Counted from the first letter of the stretch, positions 25,630 to 34,126 are shown. The stretch is 64,000 nucleotides of DNA from WHSW01 sp963767475 (GCA_963767475.1 CAVYEI010000003.1:930001-994000); one strand, 5' to 3'. Notes: generated by a model not told the origin, from the sequence alone. Numbers and translations: made by a program.

Positions 25630-25659
25630 GTTGTCGGACAACTCGTGGATCGTTATAGT
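25630..25659 (+). promoter_or_regulatory. Operator and leaderless promoter between gntR and the aminotransferase
   Basis: GTTGTCGGACAAC (25630-25642) is a perfect 13-bp inverted repeat about one central base and covers the -35 TTGTCG (25631-25636). After 17 bases comes TATAGT (25654-25659) and seven bases later GTG 25667. The -10 lies within GGATCGTTATAGT, a copy of the recurrent box. A repressor bound to the palindrome would block RNA polymerase. Confidence 0.68.
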
Positions 25660-25666
25660 GGCGCCA

Positions 25667-26968
25667 GTGGCTGGTGCGACGCCCAAAACCACCGAGCTGA
25701 CTGATCGCGCTCGCGCCGTGATACCGGGTGGGGTGAACAGCGGTCAGCGCGGCATTCCGGGCCTGGAGCAGCTGGTTATCGCCTCCACCGAGGGCGCGCA
25801 GTTCACCGACGGGGAGGGCCGAAGCTACGTCGACTTCCACGCCGCCTTCGGGCCGCCGCTGCTCGGCCACGGCGATGCCGACGTCGACCGCGCCGCCGCC
25901 GAGGCGATCCGTCGGGTCGGCCTGATGGGCGTCGGGATCACCGAGCTCGAGGTCGAGCTGGCCGAGCGCTTGGTCGAGCACGTCCCCTCGGTCGACCAGG
26001 TCCTGGTGACGACGACCGGTAGCGAGGCGACGTTCCACGCGTTGCGATTGGCGCGCGCGGCGACCGGTCGCCACCGTGTAATCAAGTTCCAGGGCTGTTA
26101 CCACGGCTGGCACGACGCGGTTGCGATGAACGTGATCTCACCCGCGGACCGGGTGGGCCGCCACGACCCGATGTCGACCGGGATGATGCCGGAGACCGTC
26201 GCGGCGACCGCGGTCGTCCCCTTCAACGATCTCGACGCGACCGAGCGGGTGCTCGCCGAAGGCGACGTCGCCGCAGTGATCGTCGAGCCGATCCCGCACA
26301 ACATCGGCGCGGTCCTGCCGACCGACGAGTTCCTTCCCGGGTTACGGACCCTCTGCGACCGCTATGGGACGATCTTCGTGATGGACGAGGTGATCACCGG
26401 ATTCCGCCACTCGCTCGGCGGCTTCCAGTCGATCTGCGGTGTGACACCGGACATCACGACCCTGGGCAAGGCGATGGGCAACGGCTACCCGATCGGAGCG
26501 ATCGGCGGGCGCGCGGACCTGATGGATCAGTTCAGCACCACGCCCGGGCATCCGGTGTTCTTTGCCGGAACCTACAACGGGCATCCGGGGTGCGTCGCGG
26601 CCGCGATCGCGACGATCGACAAGCTTGCGACCGAGCCCGTGCACGAGCATGTCTTCGCTCTCGGCGAGCGGGCTCGGTCGGGCCTCACAGACCTCTTCGA
26701 CTCCCTCGGCCAGCCGGCGCAGGTGAGCGGATACGGCTCCGTCTTCGTCACCTACTTCGTCGACCATCCGGTGCGCGATTACGGTGATCTGCTCGACAAC
26801 GACGTCGACCTGTTCACCGGCCTGCGGCTGGCCCAGATGGAGCACGGGGTGTTCGAGCTGCCCCTGAACCTGAAGCGGAGCCACTTCTCCTACGCGCACA
26901 CCGACGATGACGTCGACAAGCTGCTGGGCGCGACCGAGGCCGCCTGGCGTGATCTGGAGGGTTCGTGA
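25667..26968 (+). CDS. Class-III aminotransferase (GSA-aminomutase-like)
   Basis: 433 residues from GTG 25667, seven bases after TATAGT. Opening ARAVIPGGVNSGQRGIPG, phosphate loop VTTTGSEATFHALRLARAAT, CYHGWHDAVAMN, VIVEPIPHNIGAVLP, PLP-Asp about 240 in FVMDEVITGFRHSLGG, and Lys about 268 in ITTLGKAMGNGYPIGAIGG. Similar in family to the gene at 20323, though they diverge through the substrate region. Its operon continues with a VOC protein (4-base overlap) and an SDR. Probably deaminates an amino compound whose keto product is then handled by these two. Confidence 0.87.
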   Translation: MAGATPKTTELTDRARAVIPGGVNSGQRGIPGLEQLVIASTEGAQFTDGEGRSYVDFHAAFGPPLLGHGDADVDRAAAEAIRRVGLMGVGITELEVELAERLVEHVPSVDQVLVTTTGSEATFHALRLARAATGRHRVIKFQGCYHGWHDAVAMNVISPADRVGRHDPMSTGMMPETVAATAVVPFNDLDATERVLAEGDVAAVIVEPIPHNIGAVLPTDEFLPGLRTLCDRYGTIFVMDEVITGFRHSLGGFQSICGVTPDITTLGKAMGNGYPIGAIGGRADLMDQFSTTPGHPVFFAGTYNGHPGCVAAAIATIDKLATEPVHEHVFALGERARSGLTDLFDSLGQPAQVSGYGSVFVTYFVDHPVRDYGDLLDNDVDLFTGLRLAQMEHGVFELPLNLKRSHFSYAHTDDDVDKLLGATEAAWRDLEGS

Positions 26969-27393
26969 TCATGCGTTCACCGGGCGTGCACCACACAGGC
27001 ATCACCGTTTCCGACCTCGACCGGTCGGTCGCCTTCTACGAGCGGCTCGGCTTCGAGGTGGCCGAGCGGATCGAGGAGGAGGGCGAGGAGGTCGAGCGCG
27101 GCGTCGGCGTCCCCGGCGCCAAGCTGCGCGTGGCGATGCTCGAAGGGCCGAACTCTCGCCTCGAGCTGATCCAGTACCTGCAGCCGTCCGATCGGCCTGC
27201 GCCCCACCCCAACAACGGCATCGGAGCCGCTCACGTGTGCGTCGAGGTCGAGGACGTGGACGCCGCGGTGGCCGAGCTGCGTGAACAGGGAATCGAGTTC
27301 CTCACCGACCCGATCTCCCACGAGGCCGGGATCCGCTGGGTCTACGCGAAGGACCCCGACGGGATCACCGCCGAGCTGCTCCAAGTCCTGTAG
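26965..27393 (+). CDS. VOC-family (glyoxalase/epimerase-like) protein
   Basis: 142 residues with two beta-alpha-beta-beta-beta modules: GVHHTGITVSDLDRSVAFYE followed by RLGF, and AAHVCVEVEDVDAAVAELRE, ending VYAKDPDGITAELLQVL. Metal-ligand candidates are His near the N-terminus, Glu in RLELIQYLQP, His in GAAHVCVEV and Glu in TAELLQ, as in methylmalonyl-CoA epimerase and glyoxalase I. GTG 26965 overlaps the previous stop; ATG 26971 is an alternative. Isomerisation or epimerisation of a 2-oxo or acyl intermediate is a fair guess. Confidence 0.82.
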   Translation: MIMRSPGVHHTGITVSDLDRSVAFYERLGFEVAERIEEEGEEVERGVGVPGAKLRVAMLEGPNSRLELIQYLQPSDRPAPHPNNGIGAAHVCVEVEDVDAAVAELREQGIEFLTDPISHEAGIRWVYAKDPDGITAELLQVL

Positions 27394-28191
27394 ATGCGGC
27401 TTGACGACAAGGTCTGCCTGGTCACCGGATCGGGCCGCGGCATCGGGCGCGCCACGTCGGTCGAGATGGCGCGCCAGGGCGCCCGCGCGGTGATCGTCTC
27501 CGACGTCAACGACGAGGCCGGCGAGCAGACCGTGGAGTTGGTGCGCGCCGAGGGGGCAAAGGCCGAGTACCGCCACTGCGACGTCTCGGACTCAGGCGAG
27601 GTCCGCGGCATGATGGAGTGGGCGGGCGAGCATTTCGGCTCGCTCGACGTCCTGCACAACAACGCCGCCATCGTCGACACCCAGATCACCGGGCAAACGC
27701 GGATCGACGAGCTCGACGACGACGTCTGGGATCGGATCTTCGCCGTCAACGTTCGCGGCAGCTGGCTGTGCATCAAGCACGCGGTTCCGCTGCTTCGCGA
27801 GTCAGGTGCGGCGGCGATCGTCAACTGCGCCTCGATCTCGAGCTTCCTCGCCTTCGAGGGCGAATCCGCCTACTGCGCCAGCAAGGGGGCGATACCGATG
27901 CTGACCCGCTCGGCCGCACTCGACCTGGCGCCGCTGGGGATTCGCTGCAACTGCTACTGCCCCGCGACCATCGACACGCCGATGGTCGCCAATCAGTTCG
28001 AGGCCGGCGATCAAGAGGTGATGAGGCGGACACTGACCTCGACTCACCTGATGCCCGAGCCGCGCCTCGGCCGCCCGGAGGAGGTCGCCCGTCTGGTCTG
28101 CTTCCTCGCCTCCGACGCCGCCTCGTTCATCAACGGCGCCTCGTATCTGATCGACGGCGGGGCGCTCGCCTGGCGCGGCTCCTATGGCTGA
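27394..28191 (+). CDS. SDR-family dehydrogenase/reductase
   Basis: 265 residues beginning immediately after the VOC stop codon. LVTGSGRGIG (9-18), LHNNAAI in place of the usual NNAG, Ser about 147, Tyr about 160 and Lys about 164 in AYCASKGAIPML, and tail SYLIDGGALAWRGSYG. VSDVN after the second strand supports NAD(H). Third gene of the 25667 operon; ends against the convergent GMC oxidoreductase at a strong hairpin. Confidence 0.87.
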   Translation: MRLDDKVCLVTGSGRGIGRATSVEMARQGARAVIVSDVNDEAGEQTVELVRAEGAKAEYRHCDVSDSGEVRGMMEWAGEHFGSLDVLHNNAAIVDTQITGQTRIDELDDDVWDRIFAVNVRGSWLCIKHAVPLLRESGAAAIVNCASISSFLAFEGESAYCASKGAIPMLTRSAALDLAPLGIRCNCYCPATIDTPMVANQFEAGDQEVMRRTLTSTHLMPEPRLGRPEEVARLVCFLASDAASFINGASYLIDGGALAWRGSYG

Positions 28192-28201
28192 GGGGCCGAA
28201 G

Positions 28202-28221
28202 GCTCAGGCCGCGGCCTGAGC
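28202..28221. terminator. 20-bp perfect palindrome at a convergent gene end
   Basis: GCTCAGGCCG/CGGCCTGAGC is a perfect inverted repeat spanning the last codons and stop of the GMC gene, 11 bases after the convergent SDR stop. It could serve as a bidirectional terminator; no T-run is seen. Confidence 0.5.
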
Positions 28222-29733
28222 GCGGCCCAGTTTCTCGCCGATCACGGCGGTGGGCATGTTCGTGTTGCCCGACATGACCATCGGCATGATCGAGGCATCG
28301 GCGACGAACAGGCCGTCGACGCCGTGGACCCGGCCCTCGGCGTCGACCACGGCGGCGGGATCGTCGGCCGGCCCCATCTTGCAGCTGCCGGCTGGATGCC
28401 AGTAATGGACCACGGAGCCGGCGACGGCCTCGGTCAGGGCATCGGCGCCGTCGACCTCGGGGCCGGGCCGAAGCTCCTCGCCCAGCAGGGCCTCCAGCCT
28501 CGGCTCGGAGGCGGCCTCGCGGATGCGGATCACCGCCTCCACCAGCCGTCGCAGGTCGCTGCCGTCAGGGTCGCTGAGAAAACCGTGATCGATCGAGACG
28601 CCGTCGGCTGCCGCTGGGCCGTTGACGACGACGTTGCCGCGCGAGAGCGGGGTGAGAACAGCGGCCGCGATCGTCCATCGCCACTCCCCGGGCCGCAGCG
28701 GATCGCGGCCGCCAAGCGGGTAGATGTGCAGATCCCAACCCTCGTCGCAGCCACTCGACCGGAACTTCGCGATCACCTGCTCGTCCGGTCGCCAGCGGTC
28801 CTCGGCGTACTCGCGCATCACCTCCAAGAGCTCGTCGCTGCCCGCGTAGTCGACCTCGAACGTCGGCTGATCGTGGAGGTTCGCCCCGACCCCGGGAAGC
28901 TCATGGGCGACCTCGATCCCGGCCTCGCCGAGCTGCCCCGAGTCGCCTATCCCGGAGCGCTGCAGGATCGCCGGGCTGCCGTAGGCACCGCCGCAGAGGA
29001 TGACGCGCTCCGCGCGCACGGCGACCTCCTCGCCATCGGCGCGGAAGACCACGCCGGCGGCGCGCGAGCCGTCGAGCAGCACGCGCTCCGCCTCGGCGTC
29101 GCCGAGGATGGTCAGGTTGCCCTGCCCCCGAACCGGGTCCAGATAGGCGAAGGCGCTGTTGATCCGGCGCCCGTCCGGCTCGATGTTGATCGCGAACGGC
29201 GCCGTGCCGAGGGGTTGGTCGATGTCGTCGAAGTCGTCGACGATCGGGATCCCCGCGGCGGCGAGGCCGTCGGCGCAGGCTCGCTGGAACGGGGTCAGGT
29301 CCTCGATCCCGACTGGGCGCACCCGGAAGCGCTCGATGGCGGAGGCGAACAGCGGTAGCAGCTCCTCGGTGGTCCAGCCGGGGTTGCCCGCCGCCGCCCA
29401 TCGATCGTAGTCCACACGACTGCCCCTGACCGCGGCGCCGCCATTGTGCGAGGAGCAGCCGCCGATCACCTTCGCTCGGTTGAAGTCCACCCGCCTGCCG
29501 TTGACCTCGCCGTGCAGGTCCCAGTCGTGCGAGGCCATCGCCAGGGTGGCCGCGTCCAGCAGGTCGGGCGGCCAGCGTCCACCGTCGGCCGGGCCGTAGT
29601 CCGGGCCCGCCTCGAGCAGCAGCACGCTCGCCTCGCTGCGCTCCGCGATCAGGCCGGCGACGATCGCGCCGGCGGTCCCGCCACCGAGCACGATCACGTC
29701 CGCCGCTTCGGGAATCCGGCTCGGATCAACCAC
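28204..29733 (-). CDS. GMC-family FAD oxidoreductase
   Basis: 509 residues. FAD motif VIVLGGGTAGAIVAGLIAER then LLLEAGPDYG; GMC signature region AKVIGGCSSHNGGAAVRGSR; second signature VILCGGAYGSPAILQRSGIG; catalytic His in VVHYWHPAGSCKMGPADDP and MSGNTNMPTAVIGEKLGRA near the end. Members oxidise alcohols such as choline, glucose or polyethylene-glycol-type substrates. The start is GTG 29733. Divergent from the SDR at 29804 across a region holding one copy of the recurrent box. Confidence 0.88.
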   Translation of the reverse strand: MVDPSRIPEAADVIVLGGGTAGAIVAGLIAERSEASVLLLEAGPDYGPADGGRWPPDLLDAATLAMASHDWDLHGEVNGRRVDFNRAKVIGGCSSHNGGAAVRGSRVDYDRWAAAGNPGWTTEELLPLFASAIERFRVRPVGIEDLTPFQRACADGLAAAGIPIVDDFDDIDQPLGTAPFAINIEPDGRRINSAFAYLDPVRGQGNLTILGDAEAERVLLDGSRAAGVVFRADGEEVAVRAERVILCGGAYGSPAILQRSGIGDSGQLGEAGIEVAHELPGVGANLHDQPTFEVDYAGSDELLEVMREYAEDRWRPDEQVIAKFRSSGCDEGWDLHIYPLGGRDPLRPGEWRWTIAAAVLTPLSRGNVVVNGPAAADGVSIDHGFLSDPDGSDLRRLVEAVIRIREAASEPRLEALLGEELRPGPEVDGADALTEAVAGSVVHYWHPAGSCKMGPADDPAAVVDAEGRVHGVDGLFVADASIMPMVMSGNTNMPTAVIGEKLGRAQAAA

Positions 29734-29745
29734 GACGACGACCCT

Positions 29746-29761
29746 ACTTTATCGTTAGAGT
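29746..29761. promoter_or_regulatory. Recurrent box in divergent promoter region
   Basis: TTTATCGTTAGAGT (29748-29761) between the GMC gene (start 29733, minus) and the SDR (start 29804, plus). TAGAGT (29756-29761) could be a plus-strand -10. TAAAGT on the minus strand (29751-29746), 12 bases before GTG 29733, could be the -10 of the GMC gene. I see no good -35 for either. Confidence 0.45.
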
Positions 29762-29803
29762 AAGCGTGGTCAGGCGTATTTCGAGAGGGACGAGGCTGGT
29801 GCA

Positions 29804-30577
29804 TTGAGCAGGCTGGCGGCGAAGCGGGCGGTCGTGACCGGCGCTTCGAGCGGCATCGGTGAGGGCATCGCGACCGCGTTCGCCGCCGAGGGGGCGCAGG
29901 TGACCGCCTGGGGGCGTGATCCGGAGCGCACCCAGGGCGTCTGCGAGCGAATCGCCGCCGACGGGGGCACGGCGAGGCCGGCGATCGGTGACGTTTCGGA
30001 CGCCGCGGACGTGGAGCGGATCATCGGCGAAGCGGCCACCGAGATGGGCGGCATCGACGTGGTCGTCAACTGCGCCGGGATCGGTGAGCTCGATGGATGG
30101 GTCCCCGTCCACGAGCAGTCGTTGGACGGATGGCAGCGCACCCTGGCGGTGAACACGATCGGCCCGTTCTTGATCTCCAAGGCCGCGATCCCCCACATGC
30201 TCGAGGCCGGCGCCGGCGCCTTCCTCCACATCAGCTCGGTCTGCAGCATCACGGTCTGGGCCGGCGACAGCGCCTACTCGGCATCCAAGGCGGCGCTGAA
30301 CATGCTCTCCGATCACATCGCGGTCGAATACGGCGACAAGGGCATCCGCTCGAACACCCTCTGCCCGGGCGAGATCCTGACGCCGATGCACGAGTCGGCC
30401 GCCTCCGCGTCGCCGGACGCGGCCGAGTGGGAGCGCGCGGTGCTCTCCAAGCATCCGATCGGGCGCTTCGGCGAGGTGTCGGAGGTCGCCCAGGCCGCCG
30501 TCTTCCTCTGCTCCGACGAGTCCGGGTTCATGACCGGCGCCAACGTGCCGATCGACGGCGCCTACAGCCGTGTCTGA
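29804..30577 (+). CDS. SDR-family dehydrogenase/reductase
   Basis: 257 residues from TTG 29804, which has a GAGG nine bases upstream. VVTGASSGIGEG (10-21), VVVNCAG in place of NNAG, Ser about 144, Tyr about 158 and Lys about 162 in AYSASKAALNML, tail GANVPIDGAYSRV. TAWGRD after the second strand suggests NADP(H). First gene of a plus-strand set (SDR, SDR, creatinase-fold protein, SDR, GntR). Confidence 0.85.
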   Translation: MSRLAAKRAVVTGASSGIGEGIATAFAAEGAQVTAWGRDPERTQGVCERIAADGGTARPAIGDVSDAADVERIIGEAATEMGGIDVVVNCAGIGELDGWVPVHEQSLDGWQRTLAVNTIGPFLISKAAIPHMLEAGAGAFLHISSVCSITVWAGDSAYSASKAALNMLSDHIAVEYGDKGIRSNTLCPGEILTPMHESAASASPDAAEWERAVLSKHPIGRFGEVSEVAQAAVFLCSDESGFMTGANVPIDGAYSRV

Positions 30578-31376
30578 GTCCCTCCCGCGCGACGACCCGT
30601 TCGCGATCGCGGGCCGCGTCGCCGTGGTCACCGGCACCGCGACCGGGGTCGGCCGTGGGATCGCCATGCATTTCGCCCGCGCCGGCGCCAGGGTTCTTCT
30701 CTGCGACGTCTCGGCCGACGCCGGGCAGGCGGTCGCCGACGGCCTCGCCGCCGAAGGCCTGGAGGCGGGGTTCTTCGCCGCCGACATCAGCGATCCCGGA
30801 GCCGCGAAGTCGCTGATCGATACCGCGGTCGAGCGCTGGGGCTCGCTCGACATCCTGGTCAACAACGCCGCGATCCAGGTGGAGAAGACGCTCGAGGAGA
30901 CCGAGCCCGAGGATTGGGAGCGGCTGATGAGCGTCAACCTCAAGGGCGTCTACGGCTGCTCGCGCCCGGCGATCCCGGCGATGCGAGAAAGTGGCGGCGG
31001 ATCGATCATCAACATGGCGTCCGTGAACGGTTTCTGGGTGGAACCGGGGCTGGCCGCCTACTGCGCGGCGAAGGGTGGCGTGATCACGCTGACCCGGGCG
31101 ATTGCCGCGGAGAACGGCAAGGACGGCGTCCGCTGCAACTGCATCTGCCCCGGCTACGTCGACACGGGCATGGCGGGTCGCTACCTCGACTCCCAGGAGG
31201 ACCCCGCCGCCGCCCGCTCGGAGGTCGCCCTGCTGCACGCGGTGGGGCGGGTCGGTCAGCCGGCCGATATCGCCGCCTGCGCCCAGTTCCTGGCCTCGGA
31301 CGCGGCCGGATTCGTCACCGGCGCGGCGTTCGTGGTCGACGGGGGCCTCTCGCTCGGAGTGGTCGCCCGCCCTTGA
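30570..31376 (+). CDS. SDR-family dehydrogenase/reductase
   Basis: 268 residues, overlapping the previous SDR by 8 bases. VVTGTATGVGRG (19-30), ILVNNAAI, Ser about 151, Tyr about 164 and Lys about 168 in AYCAAKGGVITL, tail GAAFVVDGGLSLG. LLCDVS after the second strand points to NAD(H). It shares the IQVEKTLEET segment with the SDR at 15236, suggesting similar substrates. Adjacent to the creatinase-fold gene, 34 bases downstream. Confidence 0.87.
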   Translation: MSESLPRDDPFAIAGRVAVVTGTATGVGRGIAMHFARAGARVLLCDVSADAGQAVADGLAAEGLEAGFFAADISDPGAAKSLIDTAVERWGSLDILVNNAAIQVEKTLEETEPEDWERLMSVNLKGVYGCSRPAIPAMRESGGGSIINMASVNGFWVEPGLAAYCAAKGGVITLTRAIAAENGKDGVRCNCICPGYVDTGMAGRYLDSQEDPAAARSEVALLHAVGRVGQPADIAACAQFLASDAAGFVTGAAFVVDGGLSLGVVARP

Positions 31377-31410
31377 TCAGAGATCCCAGTTCACACTCGA
31401 TGGAGGAGAG

Positions 31411-32544
31411 ATGAGCCCAACCCAGACCCGTGCCGCAGAGGCCGCCGAAAAGCTCGAGCGCGTTCGCGCCTACATCGCCGACAGCAACCGCAGCGGCGTG
31501 TTGCTCAGCCGTCAGTTCCTGGTCAGCTGGATCACCGCCGGGATCGAGGACACGGTCCTCCGCGGCGCGGATCCGGCGTTTCTCTCGGCGTTGGTGACCG
31601 AGGACGGGACCTACCTGGTGACGAGCAACATCGAGGCGCGGCGGCTGGAGGGCGAGGAGAACCCGGGCGAAGTCGGCTTCGAACTGGTCGAGGTGCCGTG
31701 GTACGAGGGCCATTTCCATGCGGCGCTCGACGATATGGTCGACGTCTCGAGGCTCGCCAATGACGGCTTCGGGCCCGGCGACGACCGTTCCGATGAGCTG
31801 CAGGAGTTGCGCATGCGGCTGACCTCAGGCGAAGCGGATCGCATGCGCGAGCTCGGGGCGGACGGCTGCCGGGCGCTCGAGGATGCGATCCGGACCCTGA
31901 GGCCGGGGATGACCGGCCGCGAGATGGCGGCGGAGCTCTGTTCTCGGCTGGAGGTCGACGGCATCTTCCCGTCCGCGATCTTCGCCGGCGGCGACCATCG
32001 GCGGCGAAGCTACCGGCACCCGAACGTGTCCGCGGCGCCGTTCGAGCGCGACGCGATGGTGGTGATCGTCGGTGTCCGGGGCGGTCTCAACATCGCCGCG
32101 ACGCGGACGGCGAGCATCGGCGAGCCGGATCAGGAGCTCGCCGACCGCCACCTGATCGCGGCCGAAGCCGAGGCGGCGGCGATCGCGGCCACCCGCCCCG
32201 GCAACACATACGGGCAGGCGCTGCAGGCGCAGCTCGACGTCTACGAGGCGCGCGGCTACCACGAGGAATGGAAGAACCACACCCAGGGCGGCCCGATCGG
32301 CTACGGAGCGCGCGAGTTCGGACCGGGACCCCTGGCCGCGCCGGATCGGTTCACGGAGTGGCCGGTCGAGGTCGGGCACGCCGTCGCTTGGAATCCGACC
32401 GTCCAGGGGGCCAAGGCCGAGGACACGTTCCTGGTCGGTGAGAGCGACAACGAGATGGTCTCGAACTCGTCCAGCTGGCCCGTGGTCGAGGTCGAGGTCG
32501 ATGGCCGGGCGTTCACGCGACCGGCGATCCTCCCGGTGGGCTGA
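31411..32544 (+). CDS. M24 (creatinase/Xaa-Pro-peptidase-fold) protein lacking most metal ligands
   Basis: 377 residues, ATG start just after GGAGGAG. An N-terminal creatinase-like domain (LLSRQFLVSWITAGIEDTVL) is followed by a pita-bread domain: LRPGMTGREMAAELCSRLEV, KNHTQGGPIGYGAREFGPG, AKAEDTFLVGESDNE. In active M24 peptidases the strand reads D-x-G with a second Asp 11 residues on, but here it is VVIVGVRGGLNIAATRTAS with neither Asp. The first Glu is Asn (VAWNPTVQG). His and the last Glu remain. It therefore resembles metal-independent creatinase-type enzymes rather than peptidases. C-N hydrolysis of an amidino or amide compound is plausible. Confidence 0.78.
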   Translation: MSPTQTRAAEAAEKLERVRAYIADSNRSGVLLSRQFLVSWITAGIEDTVLRGADPAFLSALVTEDGTYLVTSNIEARRLEGEENPGEVGFELVEVPWYEGHFHAALDDMVDVSRLANDGFGPGDDRSDELQELRMRLTSGEADRMRELGADGCRALEDAIRTLRPGMTGREMAAELCSRLEVDGIFPSAIFAGGDHRRRSYRHPNVSAAPFERDAMVVIVGVRGGLNIAATRTASIGEPDQELADRHLIAAEAEAAAIAATRPGNTYGQALQAQLDVYEARGYHEEWKNHTQGGPIGYGAREFGPGPLAAPDRFTEWPVEVGHAVAWNPTVQGAKAEDTFLVGESDNEMVSNSSSWPVVEVEVDGRAFTRPAILPVG

Positions 32545-32546
32545 CG

Positions 32547-33275
32547 GTGGACGAGGGCCGCGTAGTCGTGGTGACCGGGGCGAGCCGGGGCGTCGGCGCG
32601 GTCACCGTCGCGCGCCTGCTCGAGGCGGGCTCCAGGGTGGTCGCCGTGTCGCGGACGCCGACGGACCGCGCTAGCGATCGGGTGCTCGAGCTCGCGGCCG
32701 ATCTCGCCGATCCCACGAGCGCCCGGGAGGTCGTCGCCGCCGGCGTCGAAGCCTTCGGCCGACTCGACGCGCTGGTCAACAACGCCGGCCTCGACCTCGC
32801 CGCCCCGCTGCTCGAGACCTCGGTCGAGGATGCGCAGCGGGTGTTCGCCGTAAACGCGCTCGCGCCTCTGTGGATGATCCAGGCGGCGGCGCCGGCCCTG
32901 GCCGAAGGCGGCGGAGCGATCGTCAACGTCACCTCCCGCCTGGCGCACATCGGGGTCCCGGAGATGGCCGTCTACGGTGCCAGCAAGGGCGCGCTGCGCG
33001 CGCTCACCCACGGAGCCGCGGTCGAGCTCGCGCCGATGGGGATCCGCGTCAACGCGGTGGCCCCGGGGATGACCGAGACACCGCTGTTCTCCGAGTGGCT
33101 CGCGGAGCGACCGGATCCGGGCGCGGCGCGGGCCGACGTCGAGCGACGGATCCCGCTCGGGAAGCTGGCGACCCCAGGGGACGTGGCAGCCGCGATCCTC
33201 TTCCTGCTCAGCGATTCAGCGGCACACATCACCGGCGTCACCCTGCCGGTCGACGGCGGCTACACCGCGGCCTGA
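32547..33275 (+). CDS. SDR-family dehydrogenase/reductase
   Basis: 242 residues from GTG 32547, two bases after the previous stop. VVTGASRGVG (8-17), ALVNNAGLD, Ser about 130, Tyr about 143 and Lys about 147 in VYGASKGALRAL, tail GVTLPVDGGYTAA. AVSRTP after the second strand suggests NADP(H). Fourth gene of the 29804 set, immediately upstream of a GntR gene with its own operator-like site. Confidence 0.86.
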   Translation: MDEGRVVVVTGASRGVGAVTVARLLEAGSRVVAVSRTPTDRASDRVLELAADLADPTSAREVVAAGVEAFGRLDALVNNAGLDLAAPLLETSVEDAQRVFAVNALAPLWMIQAAAPALAEGGGAIVNVTSRLAHIGVPEMAVYGASKGALRALTHGAAVELAPMGIRVNAVAPGMTETPLFSEWLAERPDPGAARADVERRIPLGKLATPGDVAAAILFLLSDSAAHITGVTLPVDGGYTAA

Positions 33276-33285
33276 ACCACCTCGT

Positions 33286-33297
33286 TTATTGGACAAC
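33286..33297. promoter_or_regulatory. GntR-type operator-like site upstream of the second gntR
   Basis: TTATTGGACAAC matches the 25631-25642 site TTGTCGGACAAC at 10 of 12 positions. It overlaps TTGGAC, a possible -35, with TATGCT (33315-33320) downstream and GTG 33332 twelve bases beyond. Autoregulation is likely by analogy. Confidence 0.45.
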
Positions 33298-33331
33298 TGG
33301 GCGAGCGCCCAAATATGCTGTCGCGGCGCTC

Positions 33332-34027
33332 GTGGCTTCGCAGGAAGAAAACCCGCTGGCCGGTCTCGACGTCCAGCTCGAGAGCACCGCCGAGCAGGTC
33401 GCCGGCGCCCTGCGCGAAGCGATCATCGACGGAAACCTCGCCCAGGGCACGTATCTGCGGGAGATCTCGCTGGCGAAGCGGTTCAACGTCTCTAGAAACA
33501 CGATCCGCGAGGCAACCCAGATCCTCGTCGGTGAGCGACTGGTGACCCGGCGGATGCACCGGGGCGCGTTCGTGAGCCGGCTGATCACCAATGACGTGCA
33601 CGACCTGTACCGCGTGCGGCGGATCGTCGAGCTGCCCGCGATCGCCGAGGCGGCGACCATGGACCGCAACAAGATGCACGAGACGGTCCGGGCCTTCGGG
33701 CAGGCGATCGAGGACGACAACCGCGCCGGAATCGTCGCGGCGGATCTGCAGTTTCACCGCGAGATCGTCGCCAGCATGAGCAGCGCCCGCCTCGGCGCCC
33801 TGTTCGACAGCCTCGAGGGCGAGCTTCGCCTCTGCATGGCGCTGGTCGGCGGCGCCTACCCGGATCCGGCCGGCTCTCTGCGCGAGCACGAGGCGATCCT
33901 CGCCGCGCTCGACGCCGGCGAGCCGGAGCAGGCACACGCGCTGATGGCGGCGCACCTGGACCAGGCCGAGATTGCGATCTCGGGCGTTCTCGGCGCCCGC
34001 GAGTCCGCCGACGAACCGGCTCACTAG
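33332..34027 (+). CDS. GntR-family regulator, FCD subfamily
   Basis: 231 residues from GTG 33332. Winged helix-turn-helix VAGALREAIIDGNLAQGTYL, AKRFNVSRNTIREATQILVG; FCD domain with metal-binding pattern VAADLQFHREIVASMSS, LREHEAILAALDAGE and MAAHLDQAEIAISGV. Similar throughout to the GntR at 24837, including the SRNT recognition helix. Ends at a rho-independent terminator. It probably controls the 29804 set and/or the divergent-looking dehydratase unit downstream. Confidence 0.9.
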   Translation: MASQEENPLAGLDVQLESTAEQVAGALREAIIDGNLAQGTYLREISLAKRFNVSRNTIREATQILVGERLVTRRMHRGAFVSRLITNDVHDLYRVRRIVELPAIAEAATMDRNKMHETVRAFGQAIEDDNRAGIVAADLQFHREIVASMSSARLGALFDSLEGELRLCMALVGGAYPDPAGSLREHEAILAALDAGEPEQAHALMAAHLDQAEIAISGVLGARESADEPAH

Positions 34028-34048
34028 CGCGACCACAGCGCCTGGCGA

Positions 34049-34069
34049 CCGCATTCTGCGGGGTTTTTT
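34049..34069 (+). terminator. Rho-independent terminator after the second gntR
   Basis: Stem CCGCA/TGCGG (34049-34053 and 34057-34061), loop TTC, followed by GG and six T residues (34064-34069). It is the only canonical hairpin-plus-T terminator I find in the window. Confidence 0.75.
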
Positions 34070-34078
34070 CGTGCCTGA

Positions 34079-34126
34079 CGACAAAATTGTCGATCAACCT
34101 TGCAATTTGACATTTCCCCGTATAGC
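34079..34126 (+). promoter_or_regulatory. Operator region and promoter of the IlvD/Edd-type gene
   Basis: CGACAAAATTGTCG (34079-34092) is an inverted repeat. Overlapping it, TTGTCGATCAAC (34087-34098) matches the gntR-site consensus at 10 of 12 positions. TTGCAA (34100-34105), a short 15-base spacer and TATAGC (34121-34126) follow, with GTG 34135 eight bases on, so a leaderless transcript is likely. Confidence 0.55.

Noticed and set aside
31411..32544. Proline dipeptidase or methionine aminopeptidase
   Set aside because: Three metal-ligand positions are replaced, so a standard metallopeptidase is unlikely.
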